This document shows positions 1 through 5,550 of a DNA stretch of 9,611 nt, piece after piece; position 1 is the first letter of the stretch, and each line of letters starts with the position of its first letter. The stretch comes from Candidatus Tayloriibacteriota bacterium. Lineage in GTDB: Bacteria > Patescibacteriota > Minisyncoccia > Phycocordibacterales > JAKAEA01. The stretch lies in the NCBI GenBank assembly GCA_029288535.1, contig JARIGY010000046.1:1-9611 (forward strand), given 5' to 3'. A model generated the notes under the pieces. The model was given only the letters and a program-made list of their open reading frames with translations, was not told where the DNA came from and made no database searches. The position numbers and the translations under genes were made by a program.

Positions 1-27
1 AATGCGCTATAGTTGAAGCGCTATCTA

Positions 28-171
28 CTATAGGCTGCGGCCTTGGATGAGGCGAACGATGAAGATGATGATGGCGATTACGAGCAGGAGATTGATGAAC
101 CCGCCGGCGATGTGGCCGAGAAGTCCCAAAGCCCACAAAACGACCAGGATGATTGCAATAGTTGTAAGCAT
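28..171 (-). CDS. Lmo0937-type (DUF5670-like) small two-helix membrane protein
   Basis: This encodes a 47-residue, very hydrophobic peptide. It has two membrane helices, roughly residues 2-17 and 22-40, separated by a Gly-rich turn (GLLGHIAGG), and a short basic tail (RLIQGRSL). The pattern 'IAIILVVLWALGLLG..GGFINLLLVIAIII..RLIQGR' is that of the widespread Lmo0937 family, whose molecular function is unknown; homologues are often stress-linked. I chose the ATG at 169-171 because the family begins there and because an extended -10 element lies at 208-216. That element puts transcription start near 201, so the 63-codon reading from 219 would begin upstream of the transcript. There is no good Shine-Dalgarno site. 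The gene diverges from the exonuclease fusion, and no terminator hairpin is visible in the 27 bases after its TAG stop. The family call is fairly sure; the role is unknown. Confidence 0.8.
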   Translation of the reverse strand: MLTTIAIILVVLWALGLLGHIAGGFINLLLVIAIIIFIVRLIQGRSL

Positions 172-207
172 AGGCGATATGAATAGATTAATAATGGTAC
201 AGACGCT

Positions 208-216
208 AGTATACCA
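208..216 (-). promoter_or_regulatory. Extended -10 promoter element for the Lmo0937-type gene
   Basis: Read on the minus strand this is TGGTATACT: a TG dinucleotide, one base, then TATACT (five of six to TATAAT). No convincing -35 is present, as is usual for extended -10 promoters. Predicted +1 is near 201, giving a leader of about 30 nt. The same ten bases occur inverted at 256-265 facing the other way. Inference from sequence only. Confidence 0.5.
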
Positions 217-249
217 CATCTCTTACACTGCTGTGCTCGATGGGATTAT

Positions 250-1734
250 GTGAGTTGGTATACTACCCGGGTGAAACAGGAAAAAGCAGCGCCCATTTTC
301 GCCTATGTCGATGTAGAAACGACGGGTTCGAGCCCGACGTACGACCGGGTTATCGAGCTTGCCATCATCAAAACCCAAAATGGCAGGATACTTGAAACAC
401 TGAATACGGTGCTGGACCCGGAGACGCATGTGCCGCCTTCCATCCACGTGCTGACCGGCATTTCCGAAGCGGAAATAGAACGTGCGCCGACATTTGTCTC
501 TCTCGCAAACCGGGCAGCCGAAATGCTGCAAGGCGCTGTTTTCGTCGCCCACAATGCGCGGTTCGATTATGCGTTCATCAAAAATGAATTCGACCGGGCG
601 GGAATAGCGTTTCAGGCAAAGTGCCTGTGCACGGTGAAGCTCTCCCGAAAACTTTTTCTCAAATATAAAAAGCACGACCTATCAAGCATTATCGAACGGT
701 TTGATTTCAGATGCGAAAACAGGCACAGGGCGATGTCGGATGCGGAAGTGCTGGTTGATTTCATAAAACTCTGCGAGAAAAAGTTTGGTCTGGAAAAATG
801 CGAAGAAGCGTATCGGGTGATCATGAAGCGGAACGCGCTGCCGGTCGGCCTGACCCATGCGCACATCGACGCCTTGCCGGAAACCGCCGGGGTGTATCTT
901 TTTTACGGAGCTGACGGTGACATTCTCTATATAGGGAAAAGCATCAACATCCGCGGCCGGGTGCTTTCCCATTTTGCCGACGACCACCGGAGCGGCAAGG
1001 AAATGCGTATGTCGCAGGAGATCGCCGATATTGAAACGATCACGACTTCCGGCGAGCTTTCGGCGTTGCTGCTAGAATCGCATCTCATCAAGCAAAAGCA
1101 GCCGGTCTACAACAGGCTTTCGAGGTATTCCAAAGAGCTGACTATCCTGAAAGAAAATTTCAATGAAGCCGGATACATAGAAGCCAAACTCGAGCGCACG
1201 TCCGATTTCAAGTCGCTCGTACCGGACACTATTCTGGGGATTTTCAGAAGCCAGATGCAGGCAAAAAAGATCTTGAATGAATATGCAAAAGAGCAAGGGC
1301 TTTGCCCGGTATTGCTTGGTTTGGAAAAGAGTCAGAAAAATCCGACAGATAATGCCCGCGGCTGCTTTTTCTCTCAGATCGGCATTTGCAAAGGAGCGTG
1401 TATCGGGAAAGAAAGTCCTGAGAGTTACAACGCCCGGGTTCACTCGGCTTTCAGTGCGCGCCGGGTAAAAACCTGGCCGTTCAAAGGCGCGGTTATGATC
1501 ACGGAAAAGAAAAACGAGCATGAAGGCACGCTGTTCGTGGTCGATGATTGGCGCTTGGCTTCAAGCATTTCCTACGACGAAGCCGGCAGGCGCGAGTTCC
1601 TGCCACCTAGCTTCTCGTTCGACCATGATGCGTACAAGATCCTGGCTCGCCATATTGCCACCAAAAAGAAGAGGATCAGGGCTATAAATAAGGCTGAATT
1701 GAGCCAACTGCTTACTCCCGATGAGCAAGGCTAA
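250..1734 (+). CDS. DnaQ-like 3'-5' exonuclease fused to UvrC-type GIY-YIG nuclease
   Basis: This is a 494-residue, two-nuclease protein. Residues about 16-175 form a DEDDh exonuclease of the DnaQ/Pol III epsilon type: ExoI D21 and E23 (YVDVETTG), ExoII H101-N102 with D106 (HNARFD), ExoIII H159 and D164 (HRAMSDAE). Residues about 208-290 form a GIY-YIG domain: GVY 214-216, YIG 227-229, R235/R237, E276 in LLLESHLIK, N288 in PVYN. Cysteines 352, 372, 380 and 384 follow; the last three have the C-x7-C-x3-C spacing of the UvrC cysteine cluster reported to bind Fe-S. The RNase H-like and helix-hairpin-helix parts of UvrC are absent, so the architecture matches the DnaQ-Cho type fusions known in actinobacteria and elsewhere. 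It probably nicks and trims damaged DNA in the cytoplasm; the actual substrate is unknown. The start is GTG 250 with a weak GGGA 4 bases upstream. GTG 271, seven codons in, is a real alternative because a promoter -10 sits at 256-264. Confidence 0.88.
   Translation: MSWYTTRVKQEKAAPIFAYVDVETTGSSPTYDRVIELAIIKTQNGRILETLNTVLDPETHVPPSIHVLTGISEAEIERAPTFVSLANRAAEMLQGAVFVAHNARFDYAFIKNEFDRAGIAFQAKCLCTVKLSRKLFLKYKKHDLSSIIERFDFRCENRHRAMSDAEVLVDFIKLCEKKFGLEKCEEAYRVIMKRNALPVGLTHAHIDALPETAGVYLFYGADGDILYIGKSINIRGRVLSHFADDHRSGKEMRMSQEIADIETITTSGELSALLLESHLIKQKQPVYNRLSRYSKELTILKENFNEAGYIEAKLERTSDFKSLVPDTILGIFRSQMQAKKILNEYAKEQGLCPVLLGLEKSQKNPTDNARGCFFSQIGICKGACIGKESPESYNARVHSAFSARRVKTWPFKGAVMITEKKNEHEGTLFVVDDWRLASSISYDEAGRREFLPPSFSFDHDAYKILARHIATKKKRIRAINKAELSQLLTPDEQG
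256..264 (+). promoter_or_regulatory. Extended -10 element overlapping the exonuclease 5' end
   Basis: TGGTATACT is the same extended -10 as at 208-216, on the opposite strand. The predicted +1 is 271, which is exactly the first base of an in-frame GTG. If this promoter is used, the message would be leaderless and the protein 487 residues long. No -35 resembling TTGACA is seen at 236-241. Only a mapped 5' end would distinguish this from a chance match inside the coding start. Confidence 0.4.
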
Positions 1735-1738
1735 ATGC

Positions 1739-1766
1739 TTGACTTTTAGGGTGAGTGTGATATAAT
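1739..1766 (+). promoter_or_regulatory. Near-consensus sigma70-type promoter for the 1834-2334 gene
   Basis: TTGACT (1739-1744) is followed after 16 bases by TATAAT (1761-1766), with TG at 1758-1759 making it also an extended -10. It begins 5 bases after the exonuclease stop codon. It is the strongest promoter in the window by eye, and predicts +1 near 1773 and a leader of about 60 nt. It suggests independent and probably high transcription of the downstream gene. Confidence 0.75.
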
Positions 1767-1772
1767 TTTGTT

Positions 1773-1833
1773 TATTGAGTTCTTTGAATCAACAAACAAT
1801 TTTTTCGGCAAAAAGCCGAGGAAGAAGGATGAA
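1773..1833 (+). promoter_or_regulatory. 5' leader with small hairpin next to the Shine-Dalgarno site
   Basis: The predicted leader has a T run (1800-1805), then a 4-bp GC stem CGGC/GCCG (1806-1809 with 1815-1818) closed by an A5 loop. A purine tract follows, with AGGAAG/AAGGA (1819-1829) 4-9 bases before ATG 1834. The hairpin ends just before the ribosome-binding tract and so could modulate its access, though the stem is short. The purine tract is what fixes the start at 1834 rather than the TTG at 1768. Confidence 0.4.
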
Positions 1834-2334
1834 ATGACTGTCCAGAATATCTTGAAAATCGACCGCTCCAAGCCATTGGACCTGATGACATTCGTTGGTG
1901 AAGGTTGGAGTATTTGGAAAGGTCTGGCAGACAGCGATGGCCTCTCGGGTGACGAAGACCAAGACAACCGCAGCCTCGCTCTCACCGAGATCGATATTTC
2001 GAAGATTGAGCTCGAAACCACGCTCAAACGTGGTGAGAGCTCAATCAACGGCGAGCAGAAGCAGAAGCGTCTCAAGGACGACGGTCGTATCCGGCTTGAT
2101 GCCAAGGTCTTCCAGACTTTCTGGGAAGATCAAAGCAAAATCCCGGAAGCTTGGAAGAAGCGTGTGAATGGCAACATCCAATATATTTGTTTCGATGGAA
2201 CCATTCTGCGTATCCCGGGCGGCGACCGCAGCGTCCTGTACTTGTGCTGGGGCGGCGGCTCGTGGAGCTGGGACGTCGGTTGGCTCGACGTCGGGTTCAG
2301 TGCCCGCGGTCCGTCTGCTCTTCTCGCCAAGTAG
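1834..2334 (+). CDS. Uncharacterised protein with Trp-rich C-terminal motif
   Basis: This encodes 166 residues with no signal peptide and no membrane helix. The N-terminal part (about 1-100) is charged and polar, with an acidic patch DSDGLSGDEDQD near residue 35. The C-terminal part (about 118-166) carries the recognisable sequence FDGTILR, then RSVLYLCW, GSWSWDVGWLD and a final PSALLAK. This C-terminal pattern (Phe-Asp-Gly-Thr, Leu-Tyr-Leu-x-Trp, alternating Trp) resembles a family of short hypothetical proteins I associate with Candidate Phyla Radiation genomes, often in several copies. That association is from memory, and I know no function. The start is ATG 1834, which has a purine-rich ribosome-binding site; a longer reading from TTG 1768 would begin before the likely transcript start. 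It has its own strong promoter and is followed by a hairpin-rich spacer, so it may be a single-gene unit. Confidence 0.8.
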   Translation: MTVQNILKIDRSKPLDLMTFVGEGWSIWKGLADSDGLSGDEDQDNRSLALTEIDISKIELETTLKRGESSINGEQKQKRLKDDGRIRLDAKVFQTFWEDQSKIPEAWKKRVNGNIQYICFDGTILRIPGGDRSVLYLCWGGGSWSWDVGWLDVGFSARGPSALLAK

Positions 2335-2464
2335 TCCTTTGTTTTTGGAAAAAGGTTTTCTCAAAACCTGCTCGAGAATGATTTATCATTCTCCCTGCTC
2401 TCGAGATGTGTGTCTCGACTGATGAGCTCAAAAGAGTGAAAGGAAAAAATAAAATAAAAAATAT
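2335..2464 (+). promoter_or_regulatory. Intergenic spacer with three tandem hairpins and A-rich tail
   Basis: This 130-bp spacer holds three consecutive perfect hairpins. H1 is AGGTTTT/AAAACCT (2353-2359 with 2363-2369, loop CTC). H2 is GAGAATGA/TCATTCTC (2374-2381 with 2386-2393, loop TTTA). H3 is TCGAGA/TCTCGA (2401-2406 with 2413-2418). CTCGAGA at 2371-2377 overlaps the 5' arm of H2 and can instead pair with TCTCGAG at 2399-2405, which would break H2 and H3, so alternative folds exist. None is followed by a T run on this strand, so they are not standard intrinsic terminators. An A-rich run (2444-2461) precedes the next ATG, with a possible -10 TAAAAT at 2450-2455. It could be a 3' end or stability element of the upstream gene or a leader regulator of the downstream one. 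Confidence 0.55.
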
Positions 2465-2779
2465 ATGGATCACTCAAAATACATCAATCACAAAGAGCTA
2501 GCCAAAAAACTTCAAAGCGAAATTGACGGGATTTTGACGAACGTGGCGGACGACAAGAAGCTCTACGCCGAGTTCCGCGAACATGAAATTTTCGATATCC
2601 AGAATGGCGACGCGCACGAAATTGTCCGCCATACTCTCGACGAACGGATCATGCTCGGCCGCACTTCTTCCCGCGCCGCGGCGATGGACCGCATCGAACG
2701 CACATCGACCTCTGCTGTCAATAAAATAACCGCGGCTGGCAGGCTCTTCCATTATCTTTTCAAGCCGCTCGAATATTAA
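2465..2779 (+). CDS. Hypothetical protein, 104 residues, unrecognised
   Basis: I do not recognise this protein. It is charged and probably alpha-helical throughout. The N-terminal third (to about residue 35) is Lys/Asp/Glu rich, the middle has HEIFDIQNGDAHEIVRHTLDE, and the C-terminal third (about 64-104) is Arg/Ser/Ala rich and ends in FHYLFKPLEY. There is no membrane segment, signal peptide or cysteine. Codon use looks like its neighbours, with GC-rich third positions, so it is probably a real gene. The first in-frame ATG (2465) is used. The nearest purine tract, AAAGGA at 2439-2444, is 20 bases away, too far for normal Shine-Dalgarno initiation, and the intervening bases are almost all A and T. 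It is followed by an 81-bp gap before kup and could be transcribed with it. Confidence 0.7.
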   Translation: MDHSKYINHKELAKKLQSEIDGILTNVADDKKLYAEFREHEIFDIQNGDAHEIVRHTLDERIMLGRTSSRAAAMDRIERTSTSAVNKITAAGRLFHYLFKPLEY

Positions 2780-2860
2780 GTAGCTGTTTATTTTTTGGTT
2801 TTACACTTCCCCAATCGGGAACAGAGGTATACAATACAACATTAAATTCAAATATTTTTT
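2780..2860 (+). promoter_or_regulatory. kup upstream region: weak -10 and small dyad
   Basis: TATACAAT (2828-2835) offers a -10 (TACAAT 2830-2835), giving +1 near 2842 and a leader of about 19 nt. No good -35 is seen at 17 bp. A short dyad TTCCC/GGGAA (2807-2811 with 2817-2821) occupies the -35 position and could be an operator or chance. No Shine-Dalgarno site precedes ATG 2861; the last ten bases are AATATTTTTT. No terminator for the preceding gene is evident. Confidence 0.35.
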
Positions 2861-4873
2861 ATGGAAGTTTCCCACAAGCACAAAAAAGCCGCGCTATCGA
2901 TCCTCATTCTCGGCGCGCTCGGCGTCGTGTACGGCGACATCGGCACGTCGCCGCTCTATGCGATCAATGAAATGTTCTTCGGCCACGGCAGAGTGCCCTT
3001 GACCACGATGAACATCCTCGGCTCCATAAGCCTGGTGCTGTGGGTTCTGACTTTGGTTGTAACGTTCAAATATATCGTTTTTGTTTTATTGGCGAATCAC
3101 GAAGGAGAGGGCGGCGTTTTTGCGTTGCTTGGATTATTGTCGGGGTTGAAAAAGACGATCGCGATCGGCGTCCTTATCGCGCTTCTCGTGCTGGCTGCTG
3201 GGCTTCTGTTCGGCGACGGGCTTATCACGCCCGCCATTTCGATTCTTTCGGCCATAGAAGGGCTTTCGGTCGCGACGAGCGTATTCAACCCGTACATCAT
3301 CCCCATAACGCTCGGCGTGCTGGTGCTGCTTTTTTCATTTCAATATAAAGGCACAAAGCAGATCGGGATCATTTTCGGCCCGATCATGGTCCTCTGGTTT
3401 GCGACTATCGCAGTGCTCGGATTGCATCAGATCATCATTCATCCGTATATTCTGAGCGCTCTCAACCCGTTGTACGCGCTCCGGCTTATCCGCACGCTCG
3501 GCTTTACCGGCACGCTTTTGGTTTTCGGCGCGGTTGTTCTTGCTGTGACAGGAGGAGAAGCGCTCTATGCCGACCTGGGCCACTTCGGCCTGCAGCCTAT
3601 CCGTTTCAGCTGGCTTGCAGTCGTCTTTCCTGCGCTTATTTTGAATTATATGGGACAGGGAGCGTTTCTCCTCGGCGTGCCCGCAGGCTTCCATGGCAAT
3701 GTTTTTTACAGCCTGGTTCCCGGCGCGTTGATTTATCCGATGGTGATCCTCGCTACCTTCGCGACCATTATTGCCAGCCAAGCTCTCATTTCGGGAGCTT
3801 TTTCGTTGACCGCCCAGGCTATCTCGCTCAACTTTTTGCCGCGATTCAAGATAAGCCACACCAATACCCATCAGGGCGGACAGATTTACGTCGCGACTAT
3901 CAACTGGATCTTATTCATGGGGTCTGCCAGTCTGGTTCTGATATTCAGATCAAGTACCGGCTTGGCCTCGGCGTACGGCCTTGCAGTGTCGGGAGTCATG
4001 CTCGCCACATCGCTTGCCATGATGCCGATCGCGGCGGAACACTGGAAGTGGGGCTGGCTGCGGAGCTCGCTTCTTTTCGGCGCTTTTGCCGCGGTGGATT
4101 TCGTATTCCTTTTTTCAAACAGCCTGAAATTCTTCGAAGGCGGATATGTGCCGGTCGTTATCGGCCTCTGCGTATTCTCTGTCATGATGACCTGGAACTG
4201 GGGCAAGACGATCATCTCTTCCGCCTATGATTCGTATGCCGAAAAAAGAAAGATGTCGGATTTGGTTTCCCTGAAAAATAAATTAACCGAAAACCACGGC
4301 ATCATCCGCGATGAGCAGGGCATGTTCGCGGAAGTGGACCGTGTCGTGGTTTTTCTCATCAACAAGCCGATCACTTCTCAGGAAGACCGCGTGCCGGTTG
4401 TTGTGAGGTCGTATATGACTCATCACGGCGCCATTCCGCGCTACACCATACTGCTCCGGGTGACCAAGGAAAAAACTTCGCACGTCACATCGGGCCGCTA
4501 CGCGATCAACGATTTTGGAAACAATATCATTTCAGTCCAGGCCCGCTTCGGTTTCATGGAGGATGTGCGCATCCACGATATCGTGGCGAATCTCCAGAAC
4601 CATATCAGTGTTCCCGGCCTCGCAAATAGCAATTATTCCGTCATCACCGGCGGCGAAGAGCTGAAGATCGATCTTGCGCATTGCTGGTTCGGCCGCCGCG
4701 TGGCAACCCGCTTTTTCCGCCGGCTTCAGCGGCTTGCAACGCCGACATACAGGTATTTCGGCCTCAAGGCGAATGAAAGCCTTTTAACTACGACAGTCCA
4801 TATCAAAGTTTCGGATGCAGGAGGAAAAGTCATCATGCCCGAGCTTGCTCTGGGAGTTTCTACCCAAGGATAG
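2861..4873 (+). CDS. kup: Kup/HAK family potassium uptake transporter
   Basis: This is a complete 670-residue K+ transporter, a little longer than E. coli Kup (about 622). Family signatures are in the right order: YGDIGTSPLYA (24-34), GEGGVFALL (82-90), LFGDGLITPAISILSAIEGL (116-135), GGEALYADLGHFG (231-243), SGAFSLTAQA (311-320), QIYVATINW (341-349) and FEGGYVPV (425-432). About twelve membrane helices can be placed between residues 11 and 448, followed by a roughly 220-residue cytoplasmic C-terminal domain. The protein is expected to carry K+ into the cell, in characterised homologues by H+ symport, for turgor and pH homeostasis. The start is secure because the conserved first helix begins at residue 11. 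The gene lacks a Shine-Dalgarno site. Its TAG overlaps the 3' end of the convergent ClpP-like gene by 14 bp, and there is no intrinsic terminator between them. Confidence 0.97.
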   Translation: MEVSHKHKKAALSILILGALGVVYGDIGTSPLYAINEMFFGHGRVPLTTMNILGSISLVLWVLTLVVTFKYIVFVLLANHEGEGGVFALLGLLSGLKKTIAIGVLIALLVLAAGLLFGDGLITPAISILSAIEGLSVATSVFNPYIIPITLGVLVLLFSFQYKGTKQIGIIFGPIMVLWFATIAVLGLHQIIIHPYILSALNPLYALRLIRTLGFTGTLLVFGAVVLAVTGGEALYADLGHFGLQPIRFSWLAVVFPALILNYMGQGAFLLGVPAGFHGNVFYSLVPGALIYPMVILATFATIIASQALISGAFSLTAQAISLNFLPRFKISHTNTHQGGQIYVATINWILFMGSASLVLIFRSSTGLASAYGLAVSGVMLATSLAMMPIAAEHWKWGWLRSSLLFGAFAAVDFVFLFSNSLKFFEGGYVPVVIGLCVFSVMMTWNWGKTIISSAYDSYAEKRKMSDLVSLKNKLTENHGIIRDEQGMFAEVDRVVVFLINKPITSQEDRVPVVVRSYMTHHGAIPRYTILLRVTKEKTSHVTSGRYAINDFGNNIISVQARFGFMEDVRIHDIVANLQNHISVPGLANSNYSVITGGEELKIDLAHCWFGRRVATRFFRRLQRLATPTYRYFGLKANESLLTTTVHIKVSDAGGKVIMPELALGVSTQG

Positions 4874-5438
4874 AGTGGGCGAGTCCGTACTCGACAGCTT
4901 CTGTCGGAGTCAGGACGGTATTGTAGGCCATCAAGTTGAGGGCTTTTTGCACGGTCAGCTTTCCGTTCGAATTGTCGGCAATGACCGAAGCATACTGGAA
5001 GTCTTTCAATTTATCTTCCTTCACTATCGATTCCATTTCGGGAGTGGTGAAGCGCTTTTGCGTGTCGAAAACGCGTCCGGCTAAATGGAGAAGCAGGGTG
5101 GTGTTTGGGGTGATATAGCGCTCGGTACCGGTCAGGAAAACGATGATGCCGCTTGAATCGACATCGCCGGAACCTATCGTGCACAAGTTGGGCTTGTACA
5201 CCGACCGCATCGTGTCGTAGAAGCTCATGCCGATGCCGGTAGGGCCGCCGTGCGAAGTGACGATGAGATTGATGGGTTCGATCGGGTTGTCGAGGAGCAT
5301 GTTCTGGATTTTGTCGCTCATATCGCCGAGTGTTCCGCCGTTGACTCCGCCGATCCATTGAAGGGTCCGTTTAATATTGAAGACAGGGGTCAGAACCGGG
5401 TTTTCCGACTCGTAGATGACTTTTTGAATTGTTGGCAT
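4860..5438 (-). CDS. ClpP-fold serine protease-like protein with altered triad
   Basis: The protein has 192 residues, the size of mature ClpP. It aligns by eye through the ClpP core: SHGGPTGIGMSFYDTM (62-77) for the oxyanion strand, GSGDVDSSG (89-97) for the nucleophile elbow with Ser95, LLLHLAG (115-121) for the histidine motif with His118, and LTPTEAVEYGLAHSIL (176-191) for the C-terminal signature. Where E. coli ClpP has the catalytic Asp of RDRFLS, this protein has Asn173 (YNTVLT). The Ser-His pair is therefore kept but the triad acid is missing or supplied elsewhere, for example Asp155. There is no signal peptide. No ClpX or ClpA gene is in the window, so its unfoldase partner is unknown. 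ATG 5438 has no Shine-Dalgarno site, and a promoter predicts +1 only about 3 bases upstream. It is convergent with kup and divergent from the glucan synthase. It could be a weakly active protease, a regulatory ClpR-like subunit, or a distinct crotonase-superfamily serine hydrolase. Confidence 0.85.
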   Translation of the reverse strand: MPTIQKVIYESENPVLTPVFNIKRTLQWIGGVNGGTLGDMSDKIQNMLLDNPIEPINLIVTSHGGPTGIGMSFYDTMRSVYKPNLCTIGSGDVDSSGIIVFLTGTERYITPNTTLLLHLAGRVFDTQKRFTTPEMESIVKEDKLKDFQYASVIADNSNGKLTVQKALNLMAYNTVLTPTEAVEYGLAHSILG

Positions 5439-5447
5439 ATAGGATCA

Positions 5448-5476
5448 ATTGTATATGCGATGGATAATGCTTGCAA
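5448..5476 (-). promoter_or_regulatory. Promoter for the ClpP-like gene (near-leaderless)
   Basis: On the minus strand, TTGCAA (5476-5471) is followed after 17 bases by TACAAT (5453-5448). The hexamers match consensus at four and five of six positions. Predicted +1 is near 5441, only three bases before ATG 5438. That fits the lack of a ribosome-binding site and suggests a leaderless or almost leaderless message. Confidence 0.5.
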
Positions 5477-5512
5477 ACACGGCAGTAAAAAGTTCTTATC
5501 TACAGGGCTTGT

Positions 5513-5550
5513 ATTACATCTTTGCCTACTCTGTAGTAAAATCAGGTGAT
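5513..5550 (+). promoter_or_regulatory. Candidate promoter and ribosome-binding site of the glucan synthase
   Basis: ATTACA (5513-5518), an 18-base spacer and TAAAAT (5537-5542) make a weak promoter with +1 near 5549. AGGTGAT (5544-5550) directly abuts ATG 5551 and matches the downstream half of the extended Shine-Dalgarno sequence. The two readings compete: if the promoter is right the AGGTGAT is not transcribed, so either it is the ribosome-binding site for a promoter further upstream or the transcript is leaderless. The start codon is firm either way. Confidence 0.4.

Noticed and set aside
4..24. Direct repeat GCGCTAT (4-10 and 18-24) near the left edge
   Set aside because: Only two 7-base copies at the window edge. 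It is not a terminator-like hairpin and is too short to distinguish from chance.
223..675. 150-codon minus-strand frame opposite the exonuclease domain
   Set aside because: It covers the DEDDh exonuclease on the other strand, whose catalytic motifs are intact. No independent support.
2807..2821. TTCCC/GGGAA dyad between the 104-residue gene and kup as a terminator
   Set aside because: A 5-bp stem with no following T run on the plus strand is too weak for an intrinsic terminator. It is kept only as a possible dyad in the kup upstream region.
3335..3871. 178-codon minus-strand frame inside kup
   Set aside because: Antisense to well-conserved Kup membrane helices. It shows no domain or ribosome-binding site.
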